From Virgibacillus aidingensis (GTDB taxonomy: Bacteria; Bacillota; Bacilli; Bacillales; Amphibacillaceae), in NCBI RefSeq assembly GCF_010994035.1, contig NZ_WIXN01000016.1, positions 1 to 64,000 on the forward strand: 64,000 nucleotides of DNA. Reading direction: 5' to 3'. Shown here piece after piece: positions 46,169-54,087 of the stretch. The position numbers and the translations under genes are program-made. Each line of letters starts with the position of its first letter. The first letter of the stretch is position 1. The notes beneath the pieces were generated by a model. The model saw only the letters and a list, made by a program, of their open reading frames with translations, did not search any database and was not told where the DNA came from.

Positions 46169-47026
46169 CTATGTTGCGGCCATCTTGGACTTGGCATTTT
46201 GGCAGCGGAATTGTTTTCTATATTCAGATGGGGTTTGGTTAACTTCACGTTTAAATGCTTGTGAGAAAAAAGACTGGGATGAAAATCCATTAAATCGTGC
46301 AATTTCCGCAATCGTAAAGTTGGTTGTTTCCAGCAGTGTCTGGGCTTCCTTTATGCGAACCCGGTTTAAATATTCAATTGGCGAAATACCAATATCCTGT
46401 TTAAACGTATGTGCTAAATAATACTTATTTATATTACCTACCTTAGCCAGCATATCCAATGTTACCGGTTCACGGAAATTTTGATTAATATAATGTTTAA
46501 CCAGTGCAACAGATTGGTTGATTTGCTGTGGTGTGTTGTTTTGAACTGTAATATTTTTCGCGCGGCGAAGCTTTATCACAAGTATTTCAATAATATTTTG
46601 ACATATAACTTCAAAATCTTTATCGCCCTGCTGCACTTCATGCAATAATTTCCTTAGATAAAAGAGAATATCTTCCCGATCTCCCTGATAGGTAAATAGT
46701 CCGATTTGTGAATCTTCTTTTGGAAGAGAAAAGGTGATCCCTTCTAAACCCAATGCAATATATTCAAGTGAATCCTGTATATTTGATTTCTCGGTATGTT
46801 CGATATTCGGATTGATAATAACCAGGTCATTTTTCTGAACGGGAATTTCCCGGTCGGGCAGAACAAAAGCCCCTCTTCCGCTCACGATATAAAAAAGCTC
46901 AGTAAAATGATGTGTATGTGAGGTGCTGTGCCAGCCCCTATCATATTCAGAATGGGCGATATACAGCAGCTTGAATGGGACTGGACTTTTTTGCGTTCCA
47001 TTCATTTTATAAACTTCATGAGACAT
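46169..47026 (-). CDS. AraC-family regulator with cupin sensor
   Basis: A 285-residue AraC-type activator. Residues ~15-110 form a cupin-like sugar-sensing domain ([20 protein letters not shown]), and residues ~185-280 hold two helix-turn-helix units ([20 protein letters not shown] and [20 protein letters not shown]). GGAGGGG precedes the ATG. It is divergent from the ABC transporter genes and upstream of galE-galT, so it probably activates both units when galacto-N-biose or a related sugar is present. The inducer is inferred. Confidence 0.85.
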   Translation of the reverse strand: MSHEVYKMNGTQKSPVPFKLLYIAHSEYDRGWHSTSHTHHFTELFYIVSGRGAFVLPDREIPVQKNDLVIINPNIEHTEKSNIQDSLEYIALGLEGITFSLPKEDSQIGLFTYQGDREDILFYLRKLLHEVQQGDKDFEVICQNIIEILVIKLRRAKNITVQNNTPQQINQSVALVKHYINQNFREPVTLDMLAKVGNINKYYLAHTFKQDIGISPIEYLNRVRIKEAQTLLETTNFTIAEIARFNGFSSQSFFSQAFKREVNQTPSEYRKQFRCQNAKSKMAAT

Positions 47027-47132
47027 CGATACCCCTCCACATTTATTTTAATATTATCATTAATTTACATGTATTTTATAGGTACAATGGATAAAAAGCA
47101 ATAAACATAAAAAAAGCAACAATATTTTTATT

Positions 47133-47164
47133 GTGAAAGCGCTTTAGCACCGGTACGATATAAT
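47133..47164 (+). promoter_or_regulatory. ABC operon promoter with cre-like site
   Basis: TGAAAGCGCTTTAG (47133-47146) has the perfect palindromic core AAAGCGCTTT of a CcpA site. TATAAT lies at 47159-47164. No good -35 is found at 17 bases, which fits a promoter that needs an activator such as the divergent AraC protein. Confidence 0.6.
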
Positions 47165-47197
47165 AGAAGATAAAAGTAAAAATAGGGGGCAAACATA

Positions 47198-48547
47198 ATG
47201 AAGTTAAAAAAACTATTTATAGCTTTATTGTTCATCCTGGCGGTCGTTGCTTTAGCTGCTTGCGGTGACGAGGAAGCCGGCGGCAACTCAGGAGACAGTG
47301 AAGGATCAGACGACGGGGAAGTCACACTTCATGTAGCGGCACTGGAATCAGCTTATGGATCGGAAGTCTGGGAAAATATTGCTGAAAATTATGAAGCATT
47401 AAATGAAAATGTAACCATTGAATTAACAACTGCAAAAAACCTTGAGGAAGTCGTTCGCCCGGAAATGCAGGCAGGAGATTATCCGGACGTATTTTTGCTG
47501 GCCACAGGCAGGGAAGAAGCCTTAACCGAAACATTAATCAAGGAAAATGGTATCGAAAATATTTCAGACGTTTTAACGATGAATGTTCCAGGTGAAGATG
47601 CTGCTGTTGAAGATAAGATTCTTGAAGGATTTACAGATACACTGGCAACAAATCCTTATGCTGATGGTGAGATGTATTTAGCACCTATGTTTTATAGTCC
47701 AACCGGATTATTTTATAATGAAGCGTTATTGGAAAATCACGGATGGGAAGTGCCAAATACGTGGGACGAGCTATTTGCAATAGGTGATGAAGCAGCAGAG
47801 GAAGATATTTCCCTCTTTACTTACCCGCTTGCAGGTTACTTTGATACGCTGGTAGGTTCCATGCTGTACGCATCAGGCGGTCCTGATTTCTATGATTCAG
47901 CGATGACATATGAAGACGGTATCTGGGAATCGGATGAAGCAACAACTGTTTTTGAAACAATTGATAAACTGGCTGACTATACGCATCCAAATACAGTCGC
48001 AAATGCCAATCCAAATGATTTTACCAGAAACCAGCAGCTAATTTTAGACAATGAAGCACTGTTTATGCCAAACGGTTCATGGGTGGTAGGCGAGATGGCA
48101 GAAGCACCGCGTGCGGATGATTTTAAGTGGGGCATGATGCCGATTCCGGCATTTGAAGATGGCGGAGACCGCTATGCGTTTACGTTTTTTGAACAAATAT
48201 GGATTCCTTCAGAAGCAAAAAATATTGATGCAGCCAAAGAGTTTATTGCTTATATGTATTCCGATGAAGCCGCAGATACATTCATGGAAGCAGGAGCGAT
48301 TCAGCCGATTGAAGGAATAGTGGATAAATTAGATGGAGAACAAGAGATTTACTACAGTATATATGAAGAAGGAGATGTTCTCCCGGCTATGGGCACATTT
48401 GCATCTACCGAACCAGTTCCGGGAGCGAGTATTACCGAAGAGCTTTACGAAAAAATTGATAGTGTCATGAGTGGAAATATTACCGTTGAAGAGTGGCAGC
48501 AAGCTGTCGAAGAGGTCAGTGATCAATTAAGACCGGCAATGAATTAA
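47198..48547 (+). CDS. Sugar ABC transporter binding lipoprotein (probable galacto-N-biose binding)
   Basis: A 449-residue lipoprotein of the family 1 (MalE-like) solute-binding group. Lipobox LAAC near residue 21 follows a typical signal peptide; an acidic serine-glycine linker comes next. The body has the MFYSPTGLFYNEALL and PNGSWVVGEM blocks of sugar-binding proteins. AGGGGG precedes the ATG. With two permeases and a GH112 phosphorylase in the same unit, its ligand is probably galacto-N-biose or lacto-N-biose, as for the bifidobacterial GltA protein. A hairpin follows the gene, likely keeping the binding protein at a higher level than the permeases. Confidence 0.87.
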   Translation: MKLKKLFIALLFILAVVALAACGDEEAGGNSGDSEGSDDGEVTLHVAALESAYGSEVWENIAENYEALNENVTIELTTAKNLEEVVRPEMQAGDYPDVFLLATGREEALTETLIKENGIENISDVLTMNVPGEDAAVEDKILEGFTDTLATNPYADGEMYLAPMFYSPTGLFYNEALLENHGWEVPNTWDELFAIGDEAAEEDISLFTYPLAGYFDTLVGSMLYASGGPDFYDSAMTYEDGIWESDEATTVFETIDKLADYTHPNTVANANPNDFTRNQQLILDNEALFMPNGSWVVGEMAEAPRADDFKWGMMPIPAFEDGGDRYAFTFFEQIWIPSEAKNIDAAKEFIAYMYSDEAADTFMEAGAIQPIEGIVDKLDGEQEIYYSIYEEGDVLPAMGTFASTEPVPGASITEELYEKIDSVMSGNITVEEWQQAVEEVSDQLRPAMN

Positions 48548-48572
48548 GCTGAACATAAAGTGTGGATAGGTA

Positions 48573-48604
48573 AAAGCGGCGGGCATCCAAAGTTTCGCCG
48601 CTTT
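48573..48604 (+). terminator. Partial terminator after binding-protein gene
   Basis: AAAGCGGCG (48573-48581) and CGCCGCTTT (48596-48604) form a 9-bp stem, followed after a short gap by ATTTTGAATTTTTT. It lies within the operon and is likely leaky. Confidence 0.6.
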
Positions 48605-48697
48605 GCCATTTTGAATTTTTTATTACTTTTAAATTTGTCGTACGAACTATACATAACCAAATAGTCATTTTTTCTTTATTAAGAGAGGCGAGTAAAA

Positions 48698-49588
48698 GTG
48701 AACAAAAATAAATCAAGAAATATATTTATCATCGTATGTATAAGCCCGGCGATAATTTTGTTTACCCTATTTATGGTCGCACCTACGGTAGAAGTATTTA
48801 GAATGTCACTCTACAGATGGGGCGGATTTTCCAACACAAGAGAGTTTGTAGGGTTAGATAACTTTAAAGTACTGTGGAATGATACGAATTTTATTCAGGC
48901 ATTTCAAAACTCCATCGTACTTATTGTTCTTGTCGCTATTATTACCCTTGTTTTTGCGATTTTCTTTGCAGCTGTATTAACAAAAGAAAAAGTCAAAGGA
49001 GACAACTTTTTCAGGGTTATATTTTACATTCCCAATATTTTATCCATTGTTGTTATCGCAGGAATTTTCTCGGCTGTTTATGATCCGTCCACCGGACTGC
49101 TGAACAGCATCTTCGGTGTTCTGAGTCTGGAAAGCTTTCAGCAGATGTGGCTGGGGAATCAGGATATTGTTATTTACAGTGTTGCTGGTGCGCTTGTTTG
49201 GCAGGCGGTCGGTTATTATATGGTGATGTACATGTCCAGTATGGCAAGTATCCCGGCAAGCTTCTATGAAGCTGCCGAACTTGAGGGAGCGGGAAAGTTC
49301 AAACAATTTACAAGCATTACGCTGCCTCTCATCTGGAATAATATCCGGACCACACTGACTTTTTATATTATCAGTACAATCAACTTAAGCTTCCTGCTTG
49401 TTACTGCAATGACAGGCGGAGGGCCGGATGGATCCACGGAAGTGTTCCTTTCCTACATGTACTCTCAAGCGTATGGCAACTCAACGTATGGTTATGGCAT
49501 GGCAATTGGGGTCATTGTCTTTACGTTCTCATTTGCGCTTGCGGGAATAGTCAGTCACATTACAAAACGGGATGTACTGGAGTACTAA
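48698..49588 (+). CDS. Sugar ABC transporter permease 1 (MalF type)
   Basis: A 296-residue inner-membrane permease with six predicted spans and the EAA loop EAAELEGAGKFKQF near residue 190 that contacts the ATPase. GTG start with GAGAGGCGAG upstream. It pairs with the permease that follows 15 bases downstream. No ATPase gene is nearby; such carbohydrate transporters in Bacillaceae share an MsmX-type ATPase encoded elsewhere. Confidence 0.9.
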   Translation: MNKNKSRNIFIIVCISPAIILFTLFMVAPTVEVFRMSLYRWGGFSNTREFVGLDNFKVLWNDTNFIQAFQNSIVLIVLVAIITLVFAIFFAAVLTKEKVKGDNFFRVIFYIPNILSIVVIAGIFSAVYDPSTGLLNSIFGVLSLESFQQMWLGNQDIVIYSVAGALVWQAVGYYMVMYMSSMASIPASFYEAAELEGAGKFKQFTSITLPLIWNNIRTTLTFYIISTINLSFLLVTAMTGGGPDGSTEVFLSYMYSQAYGNSTYGYGMAIGVIVFTFSFALAGIVSHITKRDVLEY

Positions 49589-49603
49589 GGAGGATAATAT
49601 TCT

Positions 49604-50485
49604 ATGAAGAAATCAAAAGGTATCCGTACAGAAACACTATATAAAATCTTTATTTATGTCACCCTTATTGCGCTTGCAATTACTATCATTATTCCGGTTG
49701 CATGGGTATTCCTGGCATCCATCAAAGAGAACGCTGAATTCTACGGCAATCCCTGGTCATTGCCTGAAGGTATTCATTTACAAAATTTCGTTGAAGCATT
49801 CAGGGATGCACAGATGGGTGAATATCTATTAAACTCGGTGATTGTTACAACGCTTTCCTTGTTTTTCCTATTAGTTATCGCATTGCCGGCTGCCTATGTT
49901 TTGTCGCGGTTTACATTTATGGGAAGCAAGTTTTTAAATTCATTTGTTAAAGCAGGTTTATTTATTAATGTAAGTTATATTGCAGTGCCGATTTTTCTCA
50001 TGCTGCTTGGATGGGATTCAGGATTACAAGAACTTTTTGGAGAAGGCATGTTTTTGAATAACAGGGTGATTCTGGCTCTGATCTATGCTTCAACTGCGCT
50101 GCCTTTTACCATTTTTCTATTATCAAGCTATTTTGTAACGCTTCCTTCCGACTTTGAGGAAGCTGCAAGTATTGATGGAGCCGGGCATTTCAGGACGATG
50201 TTTTCGATTATGCTGCCAATGGCCAAACCAAGTATCATTATCGTTATTTTATTTAACTTCTTATTGTTTTGGAATGAATATATCCTGGCACTGACATTAA
50301 TGCCCGGGGAAAACAAAACATTACCCGTCGGATTGCTGAACTTGCTGGCTGCTGAACGAGCTGCAGTCAATTATGGTCCGATGTACGCCGGAATGGTTAT
50401 AGTGATGCTGCCAACACTTATTTTATATATCATCGTCCAAAAACGTTTAACACAGGGAATGACTGTTGGCGGGGTGAAAGGATAG
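49604..50485 (+). CDS. Sugar ABC transporter permease 2 (MalG type)
   Basis: A 293-residue permease with about six spans and the EAA loop EEAASIDGAGHFRTM near residue 185. AAGGAGG lies upstream of the ATG. Forms the membrane channel with permease 1. The gene is followed by the small membrane protein gene and the ROK kinase, all on one strand with short gaps. Confidence 0.9.
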   Translation: MKKSKGIRTETLYKIFIYVTLIALAITIIIPVAWVFLASIKENAEFYGNPWSLPEGIHLQNFVEAFRDAQMGEYLLNSVIVTTLSLFFLLVIALPAAYVLSRFTFMGSKFLNSFVKAGLFINVSYIAVPIFLMLLGWDSGLQELFGEGMFLNNRVILALIYASTALPFTIFLLSSYFVTLPSDFEEAASIDGAGHFRTMFSIMLPMAKPSIIIVILFNFLLFWNEYILALTLMPGENKTLPVGLLNLLAAERAAVNYGPMYAGMVIVMLPTLILYIIVQKRLTQGMTVGGVKG

Positions 50486-50531
50486 ACTGCAGGACACATT
50501 AATTTTTAACTGCTAGGAGAGGGAGATGGAT

Positions 50532-50699
50532 ATGAAGGATAATGTATTTCGTATAATAAAAATTGTCTTTTTCCTGTTTTGCATGTTCTTAATTATTTAC
50601 GGACAGCAGACAGTGGGAAAACTTTATTTATTAATGCAGTTAATTGGGCTTGCCGGCCTCCTATTTTTACTTTGGAACTATAACAGAAAATTTGTGTAA
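50532..50699 (+). CDS. Small two-span membrane protein after ABC permeases (DUF6903-like)
   Basis: A 55-residue ORF starting MKDNVFR (or 57 residues from ATG 50526), ending in TAA at 50697-50699. Two hydrophobic stretches (about residues 7-24 and 33-51) with a short polar turn (YGQQTVGKLY) and a basic end (NYNRKFV) give a hairpin membrane protein. GGGAG stands six bases before ATG 50532, and GGAG six before ATG 50526. From memory it resembles the small DUF6903 proteins that accompany such sugar ABC genes; I am not sure of that. It may assist the transporter. Confidence 0.72.
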   Translation: MKDNVFRIIKIVFFLFCMFLIIYGQQTVGKLYLLMQLIGLAGLLFLLWNYNRKFV

Positions 50700-50771
50700 C
50701 AAACACTTCAGTATCATTATTCTATTATTTTTACTGGAAAAAATATGAAACTATAGCAAGGGGGAATAGGT

Positions 50772-51677
50772 ATGAATTATGCCATTGGCATTGATATAGG
50801 GGGAACAAAGATTGCAAGCGGCATTGTAAACCAGCAAGGAGACGTCATTCAAAAAGAAACGGTTAAAAGTGATCCTTCCGATCGTGAAAATATGTTTAAA
50901 AAAGTAATTGAATGCGTGGAGCAGCTGATGAACCATTCGAGTATCCCGTTTAAAGAAATCTACGGCATCGGAGCAGGTGTGCCCGGGAAAATAGACAGGG
51001 AAAATGGCATCGCGGTTTTTCAAAACAATTTGCCGTGGCGTAATTTCCCGTTTGCCAGGCGGATACAAGATCATTTTAAAACAGATAAGGTGACACTGGA
51101 TAACGATGTGTATATGGCTGCATACGCGGAATGGAAAGCCGCACAGATGACCGATGAACTGTTCGTTTACATGACGATAAGTACGGGAATTTCCTCTTCT
51201 ATTATTAACGCGGGCAAATTTATCCGCGGGGCAGGTTTTGCGGGGGAAGTTGGTCTAGTGCCGGTTTATGCGCCATATGAGGAGAAAAGTATAGAGCGGC
51301 TCGAAAAAACAGCTGCAGGTCCAGCTTTAGAAAAACATGCGATGGAGCGTATGGGAGCAGCTGCCATGACAAACGAAAATTTGTTCCAGGCATTCTATAA
51401 TAAGGATTCTCTGGCAATAGCATTGATAGAGGACGCTACCTCTTCGATAGTACAAGGAATTTATATGATTAATAGTTTGCTTGATCCGCACAAAATTGTT
51501 TTCGGCGGAAGTGTCATAACACAGAACCCGATTTTATTAGAGCTGATTAAAGAAAAACTTGATTCGTATTTAATTGATGAACAAAAACATATTTTAGATC
51601 ATTTGGCTATCAGTCAGTTGGGCAATAGCCAGGGAATAATTGGTGCTGGCTTAAGTGTCCTTGATACATTCAAATGA
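50772..51677 (+). CDS. ROK-family sugar kinase, possible GalNAc kinase
   Basis: A 301-residue ROK kinase. The ATP-binding DIGGTKIA motif is at residues ~8-15, GAGVPGKID near 69, LDNDVYMAAYAEW near 116 (catalytic Asp in LDND) and GEVGLVPV near 158. The zinc motif CxCGxxGCxE of most ROK kinases is absent. AAGGGGG precedes the ATG. In this operon GH112 releases galactose-1-P and free GalNAc; a kinase is needed for the latter. Phosphorylation to GalNAc-6-P would feed AgaA and AgaS, so this kinase is the best candidate, replacing the NahK of bifidobacteria. Substrate is inferred. Confidence 0.82.
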   Translation: MNYAIGIDIGGTKIASGIVNQQGDVIQKETVKSDPSDRENMFKKVIECVEQLMNHSSIPFKEIYGIGAGVPGKIDRENGIAVFQNNLPWRNFPFARRIQDHFKTDKVTLDNDVYMAAYAEWKAAQMTDELFVYMTISTGISSSIINAGKFIRGAGFAGEVGLVPVYAPYEEKSIERLEKTAAGPALEKHAMERMGAAAMTNENLFQAFYNKDSLAIALIEDATSSIVQGIYMINSLLDPHKIVFGGSVITQNPILLELIKEKLDSYLIDEQKHILDHLAISQLGNSQGIIGAGLSVLDTFK

Positions 51678-51754
51678 CCAGAAAAATGTTATCTAAAATG
51701 TCAGGCCGCAGGGCCATATAAAATAAATAGTGCAGTTTACAGGAGGAAATAGAC

Positions 51755-53911
51755 ATGGGTAAGGGACGGGTAACACTACCGGTTGAGGAAGGACTGGAGA
51801 AAGAAATTTCACATATAGCGGACAAATGGGGAGCGGATGCTGTCCGTGATTCCGACGGTACAAAAATTCCGGAAGAAGTTAAGTCGATAGCAGATAAAGT
51901 ATATTCCAAATACTTTTTCACACGCGGGGATCAGGAATGGGCGAAAGCAAATCTTGATGAATTACAGCATATTTATCTGATGTCTGAAGCCGTTACAGCA
52001 AAATCAGAAGAAGTAACCATCCCCATTTTAAAAGGCTATTTTGATCAACAGGTTCAACCTGATACAGATCATGATCCAAAACAGTGGTGGGAAGTGATCA
52101 ACCGTACAACAGGAAAAGCGGTGAGTCCGGAGCAGTGGAGTTATGATACGGAGACACAGGAAGTCATTTTGAAAAACGCGAATAAATGGCACTGCTATAC
52201 AGTGAATTTTCTTGCCTATCAAATATGGGATCCTGTCCATATGTATAATCATATTACGAATAATTGGGATACTGAACATCACTTGCCATATGATCCAAGG
52301 TACCCTAAAACACGGGAATATATTTTGGAAAGGCTGAGAAACTGGCTGGATGACCATCCCGATACAGATGTTGTCAGGATTACGACTTTCTTTTATAATT
52401 TCACATTAGTCTTTAATGATTTGGCGGAGGAAAGATATGTTGATTGGCTGGGATACAGTACAACAGTCAGCCCGCTGGCATTAAAGGAGTTTGAAAAAGA
52501 AAAAGGCTATAAACTTCGTCCGGAAGATTTGGTTGACGAGGGCTATTATAATTCCCCTTTCAGAATACCAAGCAGGCAATTTTTGGATTGGATGGATTTC
52601 CAGCAAAAATTTGTCAGTGAACTGGCAAAAGAATGCGTGGATATTATTCACAGCTATGGTAAAGAAGCAATGATGTTCCTTGGAGATCACTGGGCGGGAA
52701 CAGAGCCTTATGGTAAGTATTTTAAAAATATCGGCTTGGATGCGGTGGTCGGCTCTGTAGGGGACGGCACCACATTAAGAATGATTTCTGACATCCCGCA
52801 TGTGAAGTATACAGAAGGACGTTTTTTGCCTTACTTTTTCCCTGATACGTTTAAAGAAGGCGGCAAGCCGGTTGAAGAGGCAAATCAAAACTGGATGCAG
52901 GCACGCAGAGCCATTTTAAGAAGCCCAATTCAGCGCATGGGGTATGGCGGTTATTTAAGCTTGGCTTTGGACTTTCCGGAGTTTGTGGAAAGAGTGGAAG
53001 AAATAACAGATGAATTCAGAAAGATTCACGATTATTCTAAAGGAACAGCATCTTATAAAGCCCCTTTTAAAGTAGCCATTCTAAACAGCTGGGGAAAAAC
53101 GAAAACATGGATGAGCCATCATGTGCATCATGCAATCTGGTATAAACAAGTCTATTCCTATTACGGAATTCTGGAAAGCTTAAGCGGCATGCCTGTGGAT
53201 GTGGAATTTATCAGTTTTGAAGATATAAAGCATCATGGCATCCCGGAAGATATTGGCGTGATTATTAATGCAGGTGATGCTGGTACGGCCTGGAGCGGCG
53301 GGGCAGCATGGAAGGATGAAAAAGTGGTCAGCACCCTTCGTGAATGGATCGACGCCGGCGGCGGTTTTATCGGTGCAGGGGAGCCAACGGCCATGGAACA
53401 TCAGGGAGCATTTTTCCAGCTGGCAGATGTTTTAGGTGTTCAGAAAGAAATTGGCTTTAGTTTAAGTCTTGATAAATATAATACACTTCATGAGGGATCC
53501 CATTTCATTACAGAAGAACATAATGGACCGATTGATTTTGGGGAAAGCATGAAATACGTTTACCAATCAGATAGAAATACGGAAGTACTCGCAATGGAAG
53601 AAGGCGACGTAACACTTGCAGCACATCAATTCGGGCATGGACGTTCTGTTTACATGGCAGGTCTCCCTTACAGCCCCGAAAATACGAGATTGTTGTTAAG
53701 GGCGATTTTTTGGGCTGCATCACAGGAATCATTGATGAAGAACTGGTATACAACGAATATCCAAACTGAATGTGCAGCATATCCGGAAGCAGGTATGTTT
53801 GTTATTATTAATAATTCTTACGAACAGGAAGAGACGTCCGTTTATAAAGAAGACGGATCAAAGGTAGATGTAACCCTTGCCCCGATGGGATATAAATGGA
53901 TGGAAATCTAA
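51755..53911 (+). CDS. GH112 galacto-N-biose/lacto-N-biose phosphorylase
   Basis: A 718-residue cytoplasmic phosphorylase that splits Gal-beta-1,3-GalNAc (or -GlcNAc) with phosphate to give galactose-1-phosphate and the free amino sugar. The whole length matches the family: RGDQEWAKANLDELQHIYL region, MMFLGDHWAGTEPYG near residue 308, VGSVGDGTTLR with D337 (possible general acid), YTEGRFLPYFFPD near 353, and a C-terminal glutamine-amidotransferase-like domain. AGGAGG precedes the ATG. No signal peptide, as expected for an enzyme acting on imported disaccharide. The neighbouring ABC transporter supplies the substrate; galT and galE take the product. Choice between galacto- and lacto-N-biose is not decided by sequence here. 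Confidence 0.92.
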   Translation: MGKGRVTLPVEEGLEKEISHIADKWGADAVRDSDGTKIPEEVKSIADKVYSKYFFTRGDQEWAKANLDELQHIYLMSEAVTAKSEEVTIPILKGYFDQQVQPDTDHDPKQWWEVINRTTGKAVSPEQWSYDTETQEVILKNANKWHCYTVNFLAYQIWDPVHMYNHITNNWDTEHHLPYDPRYPKTREYILERLRNWLDDHPDTDVVRITTFFYNFTLVFNDLAEERYVDWLGYSTTVSPLALKEFEKEKGYKLRPEDLVDEGYYNSPFRIPSRQFLDWMDFQQKFVSELAKECVDIIHSYGKEAMMFLGDHWAGTEPYGKYFKNIGLDAVVGSVGDGTTLRMISDIPHVKYTEGRFLPYFFPDTFKEGGKPVEEANQNWMQARRAILRSPIQRMGYGGYLSLALDFPEFVERVEEITDEFRKIHDYSKGTASYKAPFKVAILNSWGKTKTWMSHHVHHAIWYKQVYSYYGILESLSGMPVDVEFISFEDIKHHGIPEDIGVIINAGDAGTAWSGGAAWKDEKVVSTLREWIDAGGGFIGAGEPTAMEHQGAFFQLADVLGVQKEIGFSLSLDKYNTLHEGSHFITEEHNGPIDFGESMKYVYQSDRNTEVLAMEEGDVTLAAHQFGHGRSVYMAGLPYSPENTRLLLRAIFWAASQESLMKNWYTTNIQTECAAYPEAGMFVIINNSYEQEETSVYKEDGSKVDVTLAPMGYKWMEI

Positions 53912-53914
53912 AAT

Positions 53915-53972
53915 AAAACACCCTTTCATCCGGTAAAGTTGTTTGTAAAAAACTGCCGGATGGGGGTGTTTT
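53915..53972 (+). terminator. Terminator after GH112 gene
   Basis: AAAACACCCTTTCATCCGG (53915-53933) pairs with CCGGATGGGGGTGTTTT (53956-53972) over about 16 bp with a small mismatch; the T run is part of the right arm. Confidence 0.8.
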
Positions 53973-54087
53973 AACTTTGGTGACTCATTAATCAATATCA
54001 CCCTGAGCCGCAGGGACAGGTATGGTGACGCTGATCACTCCCCACTAAATAGGGAAGGGCAAAATCATAGATATATTGATATCAAAC

